A stretch of 64,000 nucleotides of DNA from Paucimonas sp. (GTDB taxonomy: Bacteria; Pseudomonadota; Gammaproteobacteria; Pseudomonadales; Pseudomonadaceae), in contig JAIRVG010000003.1 in assembly GCA_031253995.1 (NCBI GenBank), forward strand, positions 43,638 to 107,637. Direction: 5' to 3'. Position 1 is the stretch's first letter. Each line of letters starts with the position of its first letter. Positions 49,869-59,419 of the stretch are shown here, piece after piece. A program made the position numbers and the translations under genes. The notes beneath the pieces are model-generated. The model ran no database searches and had not been told where the DNA came from. It saw only the letters and a program-made list of their open reading frames with translations.

Positions 49869-50044
49869 TTTTACATCCTGTTACCTGCGAGGGAGGCCCA
49901 GTCTACTCCAGCACGGCGCCCAGGCAATCGTTGGCGAACTCCGGCGGAAAGGACCTGTCACTGTTCAGACGAGGCCGTTCGGCGGAGGCAGGCTACGCTC
50001 TGCTGGACGTACTGACACGTGAAAGGCTTCCAGGAGGAAGGACT

Positions 50045-52492
50045 ATGTTGCTGTTGTGGTTAGTGGTGCTGGTACTGGGCGCGGCCTGGCTGGCGCATCG
50101 ACGGACGCCGGCATTGCCGGCCCTGGGGATCGTCGCGGTGTATGTCATCGCCATGGGCATCTTTTCCCGGGCGCCGGGCTGGCTGACATTCCTGCTGTTG
50201 CTGGTGGTGGCCGCCATCGCCCTTCCCCTGCTGCTCCCCGACCTGCGCCGCAAGCTGTTCAGCGCCCCGCTGTTCGCCTGGTTCCAGCGCACCCTGCCAC
50301 CGATGTCGACCACCGAGCGCGAGGCCATCGACGCCGGCACCGTGTGGTGGGACGGCGAGCTGTTCAGCGGGCGCCCGGACTGGAACACCCTGCTGGGCTA
50401 CGCGAAACCCGAACTGACTGCCGAAGAGCAGGCGTTCATCGACGGCCCCACGGAAGAACTCTGCGCCATGGTCACGGACTGGCAGATCGGCCAGGACATG
50501 GACCTGCCGCCCGCCGCCTGGCAACACATCAAGGAGCACGGTTTCTTCGCCCTGATCATTCCCAGGGAATATGGCGGCAAGGGCTTCTCCGCCTACGCCC
50601 ACTCGCAGGTCGCGATGAAACTGGCGACCCGCAGCGGTGACCTGGCCTCCACCGTGATGGTGCCCAACTCCCTCGGCCCCGCCGAACTGCTGCTGCACTA
50701 CGGCACCGACGAGCAGCGCAACCATTACCTGCCGCGCCTGGCCCGCGGCGAGGACATCCCCTGCTTTGCCCTCACCGGCCCGCTCGCGGGCTCCGACGCC
50801 GGCGCCATGCCCGACACCGGGATCATCTGCAAGGGCCTGTGGCAGGGCGAGGAAGTCATCGGCCTGCGCCTGACCTGGGAAAAGCGCTACATCACCCTCG
50901 GACCGGTCGCCACCCTGCTCGGCCTGGCCTTCAAGGCCTACGACCCCGAGCACCTGCTGGGCGACCAGGAAGAACTGGGCATCAGCCTGGCGCTGATCCC
51001 GACGGACACCCCCGGCGTGGAGATCGGCAAGCGCCATCTGCCCCTGGGCGCCGCCTTCATGAACGGCCCCAACTCCGGCAAGGACGTGTTCGTCCCGCTG
51101 GACTTCCTGATCGGTGGCCAGGCCATGCTCGGCAAGGGCTGGATGATGCTGATGAACTGCCTGTCGGTAGGCCGTTCGATTTCCCTGCCGGCGGTAGGCA
51201 CCGGCGCGGCCAAGTTCACCAGCCTGGTCAGCGGCCAGTACGCGCAGGTCCGCGAGCAGTTCAACGTGCCGCTGGCCGCCTTCGAGGGCATCCAGGAATC
51301 CCTGGCGCGCATCGGCGGCAACGCCTGGCTGATGGACAGCGCGCGCCTGCTGACCGCCAAGGCCGTGGACCTGGGCGAGAAACCCTCGGTGCTGTCGGCG
51401 ATCCTCAAGTACCACCTCACCGAGCGCGGCCGCGAATGCATCCAGCACGCCATGGATATCCATGGCGGCAAGGGCATCATCATGGGCCCGAACAACTACC
51501 TGGGGCGCAACTGGCAGGGCGCGCCAATCTTCATCACGGTCGAGGGCGCCAACATCCTCTCGCGCAACCTGATGATCTTCGGCCAGGGTGCAATCCGCTG
51601 CCATCCGTTCGTGCTCAGGGAGATGGCCCTGGCCGGCCGCGAGGACCGCGACCAGGCACTGCGGGAATTCGACGGCCTGCTGCTGCAGCACATCGGCTTC
51701 GCCGTCGGCAATGCCGCCAGCACCCTGGTGCTCGGCCTGGGCCTGGGGCATTTCGAGAAAGTCCCGGGTGACCCGCTGAGCCAGGGCTATTTCCGCGCCT
51801 TGAACCGCCAGGCCGCCGCCTTCGCCCTGCTCGCGGACCTGTGCATGATGCTCCTCGGCGGCGAACTGAAGCGCCGCGAACGCCTCTCCGCCCGCCTCGG
51901 CGACGTGCTCAGCTACCTCTACCTGAGTTCGGCGGCGCTCAAGCGCTACCACGACCTCAACTCGCCGTCGCACCTGCAACCCCTGCTGCGCTGGGCCATG
52001 GAGGAAAGCCTCGGCCAGGCGGAACAGGCGCTGGACCGCCTGCTCGACAACTTCCCCAACCGCCTGCTCGGCTGCGCGCTGCGCCTGGTGGTGTTCCCGT
52101 TCGGTCGCCGGCATACCGGCCCGAGCGACGAACTGGACGCGGAAATTGCCGCATTGATCGGCCGTGGTGCCGGCGATCCGGCGCTGGAAGCCCTGTTGAG
52201 CGGCTGCTATCGCCCGACCGATCCAGAGGACCCAGTGGGCGCGCTGCAGCATGCCAGCCAGTTGCTGGCGGACAGCGACGAGCTGCACAAGAAGCTGCGC
52301 CACGCCCTGAAGAAAGGTGAATTCACGGTGAATGCCGGCGAACCCCTGGTGGACGCGGCCCTGCGCGCCGGCGCCCTCGATACCGCACAGGCGCAACAGT
52401 TGCGCGATGCCGAGGCGGCGCGGCGCAAGGTCATCGATGTCGATGCCTTCACCAAGGAGGAACTGCAACCGAGCGCCGGCAAGGTGCGCTGA
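50045..52492 (+). CDS. fadE: Acyl-CoA dehydrogenase FadE
   Basis: Catalyses the first oxidation of fatty acyl-CoA in beta-oxidation, with FAD and electrons going to ETF. The 815-residue protein matches the long E. coli FadE type. Two N-terminal membrane helices (about 2-22 and 25-55) anchor it. The dehydrogenase core (about 75-550) includes FALTGPLAGSDAGAMPDTG and DIHGGKGIIMGPNN, and a DUF1974 C-terminal domain follows. The start ATG at 50,045 has a good AGGAGG-type ribosome site; an upstream open frame does not. Confidence 0.93.
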   Translation: MLLLWLVVLVLGAAWLAHRRTPALPALGIVAVYVIAMGIFSRAPGWLTFLLLLVVAAIALPLLLPDLRRKLFSAPLFAWFQRTLPPMSTTEREAIDAGTVWWDGELFSGRPDWNTLLGYAKPELTAEEQAFIDGPTEELCAMVTDWQIGQDMDLPPAAWQHIKEHGFFALIIPREYGGKGFSAYAHSQVAMKLATRSGDLASTVMVPNSLGPAELLLHYGTDEQRNHYLPRLARGEDIPCFALTGPLAGSDAGAMPDTGIICKGLWQGEEVIGLRLTWEKRYITLGPVATLLGLAFKAYDPEHLLGDQEELGISLALIPTDTPGVEIGKRHLPLGAAFMNGPNSGKDVFVPLDFLIGGQAMLGKGWMMLMNCLSVGRSISLPAVGTGAAKFTSLVSGQYAQVREQFNVPLAAFEGIQESLARIGGNAWLMDSARLLTAKAVDLGEKPSVLSAILKYHLTERGRECIQHAMDIHGGKGIIMGPNNYLGRNWQGAPIFITVEGANILSRNLMIFGQGAIRCHPFVLREMALAGREDRDQALREFDGLLLQHIGFAVGNAASTLVLGLGLGHFEKVPGDPLSQGYFRALNRQAAAFALLADLCMMLLGGELKRRERLSARLGDVLSYLYLSSAALKRYHDLNSPSHLQPLLRWAMEESLGQAEQALDRLLDNFPNRLLGCALRLVVFPFGRRHTGPSDELDAEIAALIGRGAGDPALEALLSGCYRPTDPEDPVGALQHASQLLADSDELHKKLRHALKKGEFTVNAGEPLVDAALRAGALDTAQAQQLRDAEAARRKVIDVDAFTKEELQPSAGKVR

Positions 52493-52567
52493 GATCACAC
52501 CAGCCGGGACATCGGGCGCGGAGAGCCGTATACTCCGCGCCCGTTTTCGCTTTCAGAGGATTGCCGC

Positions 52568-52978
52568 ATGGCCAATGCCCACCTGGACTACCACCTCGTC
52601 CTGCTCAACCACCTGCGCAGCATCCTCGCCGCCCTCGGCGAAGCCGAACAGGTACCGGAAGAAAGCCACGCGCTGTTTCTCGAACGCTTCGACGAACTGC
52701 TGGAGCAACTGCCGCAGGATCCACTGGAAAGCCAGTACCTGGGCCAGGACCTGATGTGCCAGGTCATCCAGCGTTATCCACAGATCGCCCACCTGGTCCC
52801 GCGGGACCTGCTGTGGTTCTTCGGTGGTGATTGCCTGCACTTCATGCCGGACGAAGAACTGGACCTGTACCAGGCCCTGGAAGAGCGCCGCTACGAAGCC
52901 GAGCAGAACGACGAACCGTTCGACTGGAACCAGGAAAAGCAGTTGCTGAGCATGTCCGATCGGGACAGCCGCCACTGA
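52568..52978 (+). CDS. Conserved small acidic protein (PA2817 family)
   Basis: A 136-residue acidic, cytoplasmic protein with no membrane segment. It starts MANAHLDYHLVLLNHLRSIL and contains LVPRDLLWFFGGDCLHFMPD. I recognise it as a conserved Pseudomonas hypothetical found after the fadE gene; no function is known. It lies 75 bases downstream of fadE in the same direction and ends at a strong terminator. Confidence 0.75.
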   Translation: MANAHLDYHLVLLNHLRSILAALGEAEQVPEESHALFLERFDELLEQLPQDPLESQYLGQDLMCQVIQRYPQIAHLVPRDLLWFFGGDCLHFMPDEELDLYQALEERRYEAEQNDEPFDWNQEKQLLSMSDRDSRH

Positions 52979-52982
52979 AATG

Positions 52983-53012
52983 AAAAAACGCCGCGATGAT
53001 GCGGCGTTTTTT
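52983..53012. terminator. Terminator after the small acidic protein gene
   Basis: A 12-bp stem AAAAAACGCCGC/GCGGCGTTTTTT with a 6-base loop directly follows the stop codon. Confidence 0.92.
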
Positions 53013-53049
53013 ATTGCGCAGCGTGAAGAGAACAGGAAACGCAGAAACG

Positions 53050-53075
53050 AAAAAAGGACCCGAAGGTCCTTTTTT
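53050..53075 (-). terminator. Terminator of the tRNA Gly-Glu-Gly operon
   Basis: An 11-bp stem AAAAAAGGACC/GGTCCTTTTTT with a loop that reads TTCG on the minus strand, giving a stable C(UUCG)G hairpin. It lies 37 bases after the tRNA-Gly gene. Confidence 0.9.
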
Positions 53076-53112
53076 CTGGCTACCCGACCCGAAGATCCGG
53101 TAGCGCCATATT

Positions 53113-53188
<76 letters not shown>

Positions 53189-53192
53189 ATAT

Positions 53193-53268
53193 TGGCGTCC
53201 CCTAGGGGACTCGAACCCCTGTTACCGCCGTGAAAGGGCGGTGTCCTAGGCCACTAGACGAAGGGGAC
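53193..53268 (-). tRNA. tRNA-Glu (TTC), third copy
   Basis: Identical to the two tRNA-Glu genes at 10,318 and 10,567, with encoded CCA. It lies four bases from the tRNA-Gly. The 106 bases that follow (53,269-53,374) show no further gene. Confidence 0.97.
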
Positions 53269-53374
53269 TCTGCCCAAAACGCGCTTCGCACGTTTTAGTG
53301 ACCAGTACCGAAACCTGAGGCTTCTGTACTGGATTTTTTTACAAGCCTCGCCCTGAAGCGAAACCTTAGTAAAT

Positions 53375-53450
<76 letters not shown>

Positions 53451-53460
53451 GTTGATGCTA

Positions 53461-53468
53461 CAAAAGTA
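53461..53468 (-). promoter_or_regulatory. Bacteroidota-type -7 element TACTTTTG before the hybrid tRNA
   Basis: TACTTTTG on the minus strand fits the Bacteroidota -7 consensus TAnnTTTG, with CTTG 20 bases upstream in place of the -33 TTTG. It sits 10 bases from the tRNA 5' end, supporting a Bacteroidota origin for this side. Confidence 0.65.
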
Positions 53469-53509
53469 AGGCATTTATTCGTGTTCTGCAAGAGAAAAAG
53501 CAAAAAATG

Positions 53510-55054
53510 TTAAATTAAATCGATCGCATCAACACAATTAATACCGTCTATTGCCGCTGAAATAATGCCACCGGCATAGCCTGCCCCTTCGCCGCATGGG
53601 TAAAGTCCTTTAACCTGAGGGTGTTGTAAATCTTCTTTATTTCTAGGAATCCGAATCGGTGAAGATGTACGTGACTCTACACCGACTAAAATGGCTTCAT
53701 TGGTGTAATAACCTTTCATCTTTTTGCCAAAGATGGGCAATGCACCTCGTAATGCTTGATGAACAAAAGCCGGCAGGACTTCGGTTAGATCTGCAGATGC
53801 TGTTCCGGGCTTGTATGAATTTTCAGGTAGATCCAAAGACAAACGTCCTTCAACAAAGTCTACCATCCGTTGTGCTGGAGCAACAAGCTGACCTCCGCCT
53901 AAGGCAAAAGCTTTTCGTTCGATGGCTTTCTGGAAATTAAGTAAAGCAAAAGGATCCGTTTGTGCATGGGGAACGTCCTCAAGATTGATCTGGATAACAG
54001 TACCTGAATTGGCGTGCGGATTGTTTCGTTTGGATGGAGACCATCCGTTGACAACGATTTCATCTAAATCAGTTGCACAGGGAGCAATGACGCCGCCTGG
54101 GCACATGCAGAATGAAAATACACCACGGTCATTCACCTGTTCAACCAAGCTATAATATGCAGGCGGTAAATGCTCGCTTCTAATCTGGCAGTGGTATTGC
54201 GCTTGATCAATAATTGCCTGCGGGTGCTCTATACGCACGCCCAAAGCAAATGCTTTAGCTTCGATCAGCCAATTATTGCGATGAAAAAGCTCGAAAATAT
54301 CCCGCGCAGAGTGTCCTGTTGCTACTATGACATGATCCGCCTTAATTTCTTCGCCACTGGCTAATTTGACACCGCGTACTTGACCGAAGGATTCTAAAAT
54401 GTCATCGACTCGTTGGTCAAAATGAAACTCACCTCCAAATTCAAGAACGCTTTCGCGCATGGCTTCAATAATATGCGGCAACTTATTTGTACCGATATGT
54501 GGGCGCGCATTAACCAGAATATCTGTCGTTGCCCCATGAGAGACGAAAAGTTTGAGTACTTTATCGACATCACCTCTTTTGTTGGAACGTGTATATAGTT
54601 TCCCATCGGAGTACGTTCCCGCTCCACCTTCACCAAAACAGTAATTCGATTCGGGATTTACAATTCCTTTCCGGTTCAATTTTGCAAGATCTCGCCTACG
54701 GTCTTGAACACGCTTGCCTCGCTCGATTACAATCGGTTTGAGACCACGTTCAATACAACGTATTGCTGCAAACAGGCCGGCTGGGCCCGCGCCAATAATA
54801 ATAACGGCTTTTCCGTCTTTAACGGACTTAAAATTATTTTCGTAGATTTCTGGAACAGGAAGTTCGTCAATGTAGTAAATAACCCGAGCTCGATAGACAA
54901 CCTGTTTACTACGTGCGTCAATGGAACGTTTACGGATTTTATAACTTTTGACTTGTTGAGGTTGAACTTTCAGGGCTTTGATTCCTTGCTGTAGAATATA
55001 CTGATCGTCCTCGATTCTTTCTGGAAGTATCGCAATTTCAATTTCTTTCTGCAT
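53510..55054 (-). CDS. FAD-dependent oxidoreductase (NAD(P)/FAD-binding family)
   Basis: A 514-residue flavoprotein. A small N-terminal domain (1-80) precedes the dinucleotide-binding GXGXXG region AVIIIGAGPAGLFAAIRCIE. CFGEGGAGTYSDGKLYTR follows, then a second FAD contact HVIVATGHSARDIFELF and the C-terminal GLYPCGEGAGYAGGIISAA. This type is widespread in Bacteroidota and Firmicutes and is annotated as an uncharacterised FAD-dependent dehydrogenase. The substrate is unknown. AT-rich codon use contrasts with everything to the left. It lies on the same strand as the tRNA, 59 bases upstream. Confidence 0.9.
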   Translation of the reverse strand: MQKEIEIAILPERIEDDQYILQQGIKALKVQPQQVKSYKIRKRSIDARSKQVVYRARVIYYIDELPVPEIYENNFKSVKDGKAVIIIGAGPAGLFAAIRCIERGLKPIVIERGKRVQDRRRDLAKLNRKGIVNPESNYCFGEGGAGTYSDGKLYTRSNKRGDVDKVLKLFVSHGATTDILVNARPHIGTNKLPHIIEAMRESVLEFGGEFHFDQRVDDILESFGQVRGVKLASGEEIKADHVIVATGHSARDIFELFHRNNWLIEAKAFALGVRIEHPQAIIDQAQYHCQIRSEHLPPAYYSLVEQVNDRGVFSFCMCPGGVIAPCATDLDEIVVNGWSPSKRNNPHANSGTVIQINLEDVPHAQTDPFALLNFQKAIERKAFALGGGQLVAPAQRMVDFVEGRLSLDLPENSYKPGTASADLTEVLPAFVHQALRGALPIFGKKMKGYYTNEAILVGVESRTSSPIRIPRNKEDLQHPQVKGLYPCGEGAGYAGGIISAAIDGINCVDAIDLI

Positions 55055-55213
55055 AATATGAGGGCTGGGTTTTTATCCCAAAACCGAGACAAAGTTAATG
55101 AATATTGGTTATTTGGAGATTTGGAAATAAAAATATTCTTATCTTAGTAAGAGCTTGGTATATGCTTTGATAGTGTAACCGTATAATTTGAATAGTATTT
55201 AATTCTTTGAACA

Positions 55214-55798
55214 ATGAAAATTAAAAGATTTTTGGTCGCCCTATGTGGTTTGTTTGCATTAGTATCATTAAACTCATGTGGCTACAATACAATGGTCTCA
55301 CAGGATGAGAACGTTAAAGGAAAATGGGCACAGGTGGAAAATGCTTATCAGCGTCGTGCAGATCTAGTTCCAAATTTGGTCAATACTGTAAAAGGAGCGG
55401 CAAAACATGAAGAGAGCACATTAACGGCGGTCGTTGAAGCAAGAGCTAAGGCAACTTCAGTAACGATAAATGCAGACGATTTGTCTGAAGAGAATATCGC
55501 TAAATTTCAAAAAGTTCAGGATGAATTCAGTGGTTCACTGAGTCGCCTTTTGGCATCGGTAGAAGCTTATCCGGATTTGAAAGCAAATCAGAACTTTTTA
55601 GAGTTACAAGCTCAGTTGGAAGGTACTGAAAACCGTATTTCGACGGAACGTAGATCGTATAATGAAGCCGTGCAACAATATAATACCACAGTACGCAGTT
55701 TCCCAAATAATTTAATGGCGGGGATGTTTGGATTTAAGGCGAAAGGGACATTTACTGCAGCGCCTGGTTCGGACAAAGCACCTACTGTGTCATTCTAA
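55214..55798 (+). CDS. LemA family lipoprotein
   Basis: A 194-residue LemA protein. The N-terminal signal segment (1-22, KIKRFLVALCGLFALVSLNS) ends in a Cys22 lipobox-like LNSC. The rest is mostly helical, with the LemA signature NAYQRRADLVPNLVNTVKG and RRSYNEAVQQYNTTVRSFPNN near the C-terminus. Its function is not established. It is followed by a terminator and by two TPM-domain genes, an arrangement seen in many Bacteroidota and other bacteria. Confidence 0.93.
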   Translation: MKIKRFLVALCGLFALVSLNSCGYNTMVSQDENVKGKWAQVENAYQRRADLVPNLVNTVKGAAKHEESTLTAVVEARAKATSVTINADDLSEENIAKFQKVQDEFSGSLSRLLASVEAYPDLKANQNFLELQAQLEGTENRISTERRSYNEAVQQYNTTVRSFPNNLMAGMFGFKAKGTFTAAPGSDKAPTVSF

Positions 55799-55826
55799 TA
55801 GTAATTTGTTAGCAATGAATGGGATG

Positions 55827-55863
55827 ATGGATGATGTGGCTTGTGTATAAGCTCATCATCCAT
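55827..55863 (+). terminator. Terminator after lemA
   Basis: A 10-bp stem ATGGATGATG/CATCATCCAT with a 17-base loop, followed by TTTTTTT. Confidence 0.8.
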
Positions 55864-55950
55864 TTTTTTATCGGGTTTTAATTTGTTAGGTATTTTGGAC
55901 GCTGAACAAATTTTGCTGATCCGATCTTTGCGTATAAACATATATCAACT

Positions 55951-56379
55951 ATGGCTTTAAATTCTGAAGAACAAGAGAAAATAGTTCATGCCATTAATGT
56001 GGCTGAAAATGAGACGTCTGGTGAAATTCGGGTAGTAATTGAAAACCATTGTCCCGACGAGGTGCATGATCGCGCAACTTATTATTTCGCCAAGTTAGGA
56101 ATGCACAAAACTGCATTAAAAAATGGCGTTCTTATCTATATCGCACTGGAAGATCATAAGTTTTCCATTATTGGCGATAAAGGTATTCATCAGCGTGTAG
56201 AAAGTGATTTCTGGAACAGTACCAAAGATCTTATGGTTGCGGAATTTCGGATAGACCGCATTGTTGAGGGCTTGGTCAAAGGGATCGAACATGCTGGCAA
56301 ACAGCTGGCTAAATTCTTTCCACGGGAGCATGATGATATTAATGAACTTCCCAATGATATTGTTTTCGGAGATCGTTAG
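55951..56379 (+). CDS. TPM domain protein, short form
   Basis: A 142-residue protein with one TPM (TLP18.3/Psb32/MOLO-1) domain and no clear signal peptide. It starts MALNSEEQEKIVHAINVAEN and contains TSGEIRVVIENHCPD and VLIYIALEDHKFSIIGDKGI, the core TPM pattern. Its function is unknown; TPM proteins in other organisms act in membrane protein quality control or have acid-phosphatase-like activity. It lies between lemA and a longer TPM gene. Confidence 0.87.
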   Translation: MALNSEEQEKIVHAINVAENETSGEIRVVIENHCPDEVHDRATYYFAKLGMHKTALKNGVLIYIALEDHKFSIIGDKGIHQRVESDFWNSTKDLMVAEFRIDRIVEGLVKGIEHAGKQLAKFFPREHDDINELPNDIVFGDR

Positions 56380-56540
56380 TAGTAATGCGCAATTGGAAAC
56401 AGTTCGGATTGCCTTTGACTGTTTAACACATTAATTAATAAAATACCGATGAAAACGCGAGCTCGGGTAATCATTGGTCGCCGAGAACAGCATTTAGATT
56501 GCTAGAGGCGCGTAAAAAAAGAATAAAAGAAAATAATAGG

Positions 56541-57347
56541 ATGAAATTTATATTGAAATTATTTTCTCGGATTCGAATCCCTGCTATGGCTATGTTGCTT
56601 TGTATACTGTCCGTAGCCACAGTATTAGGACAAGATTTCCCAGAAACGTCAAATAAGCTTGTCAATGACTATACAAATACCTTGACAGCAAGCCAAAAGC
56701 AATCGTTAGAACAAAAGCTCGTTGCATTTGAGGATTCTGCTTCGACGCAAATTGCCGTGGTCTTGATGAATTCTACCGGGGGGTATGATATTTCCGACTA
56801 TGCGGTCCGTTTAGCGAAGAAGTGGGGCATCGGTAATAAGAAGTATAATAACGGTATTTTGTTGTTAGTTGCCCTGGGAGACCGCGCAGTAACCATTCAA
56901 ACAGGGTATGGCATAGAAGGAGCAGTTCCGGACGCCATAGCTTATCGCATTATTGAGAATGATATTAAACCAGCCTTCCGTCAGGGAGATTATTATAAAG
57001 GGGTAGACGATGCTACTAATTCCTTAATTTCTTATACAAAGGGCGAATACAAAGCTGATCCAAAACAACCGAATGGAAAAGGATCCGGCTCGGTCATGTT
57101 TGTCATTATTATTGTGATCGTGTTGATTGTCCTTTTCGCCAATCGCGGAGGCCGAGGCGGCGGTGGTGGTGGCCGTGTGATGAATGGACGTGGAGCTTCT
57201 GATATCTTTTGGTGGACATTGCTGAATGGTCTTGGCGGCGGTGGCGGCCGAGGAGGTGGCGGCGGCTTCGGCGGCGGTTCAGGCGGTGGATTTGGTGGCT
57301 TCGGCGGTGGCGATTTTGGCGGCGGCGGCGCTTCAGGACGTTGGTAA
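56541..57347 (+). CDS. TPM domain membrane protein with glycine-rich tail
   Basis: A 268-residue protein. It has a signal segment (about 10-30), a periplasmic TPM domain (about 35-165, SASTQIAVVLMNSTGGYDI and GDRAVTIQTGYGIEGAVPD) and a membrane helix at about 180-198 (VMFVIIIVIVLIVLFA). The last 60 residues are almost all Gly with Arg and Phe, ending GGGASGRW, the usual end of this family. The ATG at 56,541 gives the signal peptide; the frame is open 42 bases further. It probably acts with the LemA protein and the short TPM protein in the envelope, but the process is not known. Confidence 0.88.
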   Translation: MKFILKLFSRIRIPAMAMLLCILSVATVLGQDFPETSNKLVNDYTNTLTASQKQSLEQKLVAFEDSASTQIAVVLMNSTGGYDISDYAVRLAKKWGIGNKKYNNGILLLVALGDRAVTIQTGYGIEGAVPDAIAYRIIENDIKPAFRQGDYYKGVDDATNSLISYTKGEYKADPKQPNGKGSGSVMFVIIIVIVLIVLFANRGGRGGGGGGRVMNGRGASDIFWWTLLNGLGGGGGRGGGGGFGGGSGGGFGGFGGGDFGGGGASGRW

Positions 57348-57421
57348 CATCTTTGCTAAATAATGTTAAATAGCTTAGCAGTGCAAAGTAAATGTTTTAC
57401 ATTTATGGGAAGTATATAATT

Positions 57422-58561
57422 ATGAAAAAGGGAATATTAATGGGTTTAAGCTTTTTACCCGCCTTATTAATGGCGCAAGAAAGCTACACAGTTACAGGAA
57501 AAGTAAACACAACTTCGGACAAAGCTAAAGTGTTTATGCAATATGCCGCCAATGGAACTCGTCAAACAGATTCTGCAACGGTCGTAAAAGGTGAGTTTAA
57601 GTTCAACGGACAGGTGGCTTCACCAACGAAAGGAATGATGATCTATTCGCCGGAGGGTTTATCTTTTGCCGAACTTAGAAATAGTCAAAAACAACCTGAA
57701 ACTGCACAGTTATATCTTTCTAAAGGAGTTATCAAAGTTGATGCAACCAAAGGATTCAAAAATGCAACGATATCGGGTACGGCTCTCAATGATGATCTGA
57801 CGCAGTACAAGGCGTTTGTAAAGCCTCATACGGATGCATTCGAAGCTTTGAACCAACAATATTACGCTGCTTCGGAAGCTCAAAAACAGGATCCTAAATT
57901 CATTGAAGGCTTGCAGAAACAGGCTGGTGAGATTTCCGAAAAAATGGAAAAAGCAGATGCTGAGTTTATCAACAAAAATCCAAAGAGCTGGTATACTTTG
58001 GATTTGTTATCGGAGAATGTCAGTGGTGAGAACGTCAATGAATATGTGACTTCCTATGAGAAGTTGTCTCCTGAATTGAAAAACTCTGAAAAAGGGAAAG
58101 AGCTGGCTGAACGTATTCAGAAACTCAAAGCGGTCGCTGTTGGTTCGGTCGCACCAGACTTTACGTTGCCGGATACAACAGGTAAGAACATTTCTTTATC
58201 TTCTTTAAGAGGTAAGTATGTTCTATTGGATTTTTGGGCAAGCTGGTGTGGCCCTTGCCGTCATGAGAACCCTAATGTCGTTGCCGCTTTCAATAAGTTC
58301 AAAGATAAAGGATTTACCGTGTTTGGTGTGTCTTTGGACAATCCAGGTAAAAAGGATGCATGGGTGAAAGCAATCCATGATGATAACTTGCAACAGTGGC
58401 CTCATGTTTCGGATTTACAAGGCTGGAAATCGGCTCCGGTGAAATTATATGAGGTGCGTGGTATTCCACAAAATTTCTTAATTGATCCGTCAGGTAAAAT
58501 TGTCGCATCAAACTTAAGAGGTGAAGCTTTGGAAGCAAAATTAGCTGAATTGTTAAAATAA
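57422..58561 (+). CDS. DUF4369-thioredoxin family protein (TlpA/AhpC-like)
   Basis: A 379-residue predicted periplasmic thiol-disulfide protein. The signal peptide (1-18, MKKGILMGLSFLPALLMAQ) is followed by a DUF4369 beta-rich domain (about 20-120), a helical linker, and a C-terminal thioredoxin fold (about 240-379). Its redox motif is DFWASWCGPCRHENPNVVAA. This architecture is typical of Bacteroidota. A probable function is cytochrome maturation or disulfide reduction in the periplasm. The longer open frame begins at 57,392. Confidence 0.92.
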   Translation: MKKGILMGLSFLPALLMAQESYTVTGKVNTTSDKAKVFMQYAANGTRQTDSATVVKGEFKFNGQVASPTKGMMIYSPEGLSFAELRNSQKQPETAQLYLSKGVIKVDATKGFKNATISGTALNDDLTQYKAFVKPHTDAFEALNQQYYAASEAQKQDPKFIEGLQKQAGEISEKMEKADAEFINKNPKSWYTLDLLSENVSGENVNEYVTSYEKLSPELKNSEKGKELAERIQKLKAVAVGSVAPDFTLPDTTGKNISLSSLRGKYVLLDFWASWCGPCRHENPNVVAAFNKFKDKGFTVFGVSLDNPGKKDAWVKAIHDDNLQQWPHVSDLQGWKSAPVKLYEVRGIPQNFLIDPSGKIVASNLRGEALEAKLAELLK

Positions 58562-58588
58562 ACTTTTTTTGCCTTTGGGTACTTGAAT

Positions 58589-58636
58589 AGCCCCTAAATG
58601 TAAGCAAATGTAAATTGAGCTTATAATTTAGGGGCT
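58589..58636 (+). terminator. Terminator after the thioredoxin gene
   Basis: An 11-bp stem AGCCCCTAAAT/ATTTAGGGGCT with a 26-base loop followed by TTTTT. The 200 or so bases that follow hold no supported gene. Confidence 0.85.
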
Positions 58637-58860
58637 TTTTTGGTTTTTCCCGATTATAGCTTTTCCCACTGTATGTTGTCGTTATTGAGGGTAAAGTAGG
58701 GCGAATTTGCTAACTTTGTCATCTTCTATGATAAATGCAGAACTGATGAAATCTTCACAACTTATTGAGCACAGAAATATAGGGTGTTTGAGTTTTTTTA
58801 TCGGTAGAAGTGTGGCAGGGTATAGATTTTTACATCGAGGACAATCATAAAATTTTAGCG

Positions 58861-59307
58861 ATGAATAAAACAGTAATTTGGAGTATATTTCTGGGAACTA
58901 TGCTTGTTTCTTGTGATGGTGATCGGGATAAAGGAATTCCTGTTGTCAACTTGGAGGCATTGCATGCGATTCCCTTGGATCATTCTATAGATAAATTGGC
59001 TAAGGACACGACTTTTATTGATGTTACACTCCCTCCTAATGCCAGAATCGATGAATTGTCGCAGGAAGAACTTGGTTTATTGAAAGCAGCAGCATATCGT
59101 TTTTACCAGCATGTTAGATTGGAAAACAATCAATATCGTGTTAATCTTAAAGATCCTAAAGTGCTGCATATATCTGAACCGGTAATCAAAGCCTATGAGC
59201 AGGCTATCAGTAGCACGAATCATTTTGCTGATTCAATGGCAAAAACGGGTCAGATTATTCAATTGCCACCTGTATCTGAAGAATACCTGAAAAATTTGCT
59301 TAAATAG
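58861..59307 (+). CDS. Small hypothetical lipoprotein
   Basis: A 148-residue protein with a signal peptide ending in a lipobox-like LVSC (Cys18, GTMLVSCDGDRD), an acidic residue following. The rest is hydrophilic, helical and mixed, with no recognised domain. Asp19 is compatible with surface-exposed lipoproteins in Bacteroidota, but the signal is not conclusive. I cannot assign a function. It is monocistronic, between the thioredoxin gene and the convergent pfkA. Confidence 0.75.
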   Translation: MNKTVIWSIFLGTMLVSCDGDRDKGIPVVNLEALHAIPLDHSIDKLAKDTTFIDVTLPPNARIDELSQEELGLLKAAAYRFYQHVRLENNQYRVNLKDPKVLHISEPVIKAYEQAISSTNHFADSMAKTGQIIQLPPVSEEYLKNLLK

Positions 59308-59350
59308 TATTTCAGCAGTATAACGAGGTGCTTGTTAGTTCCTTAAATAA

Positions 59351-59390
59351 AAAAACGAGTATACATTGCTTGTGGTGTATACTCGTTTTT
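59351..59390. terminator. Bidirectional terminator between the lipoprotein gene and pfkA
   Basis: A 14-bp perfect stem AAAAACGAGTATAC/GTATACTCGTTTTT with a 12-base loop in a convergent gap. Confidence 0.9.
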
Positions 59391-59419
59391 ATTGTTACCT
59401 GAGGTAGTTTATATGTGAC

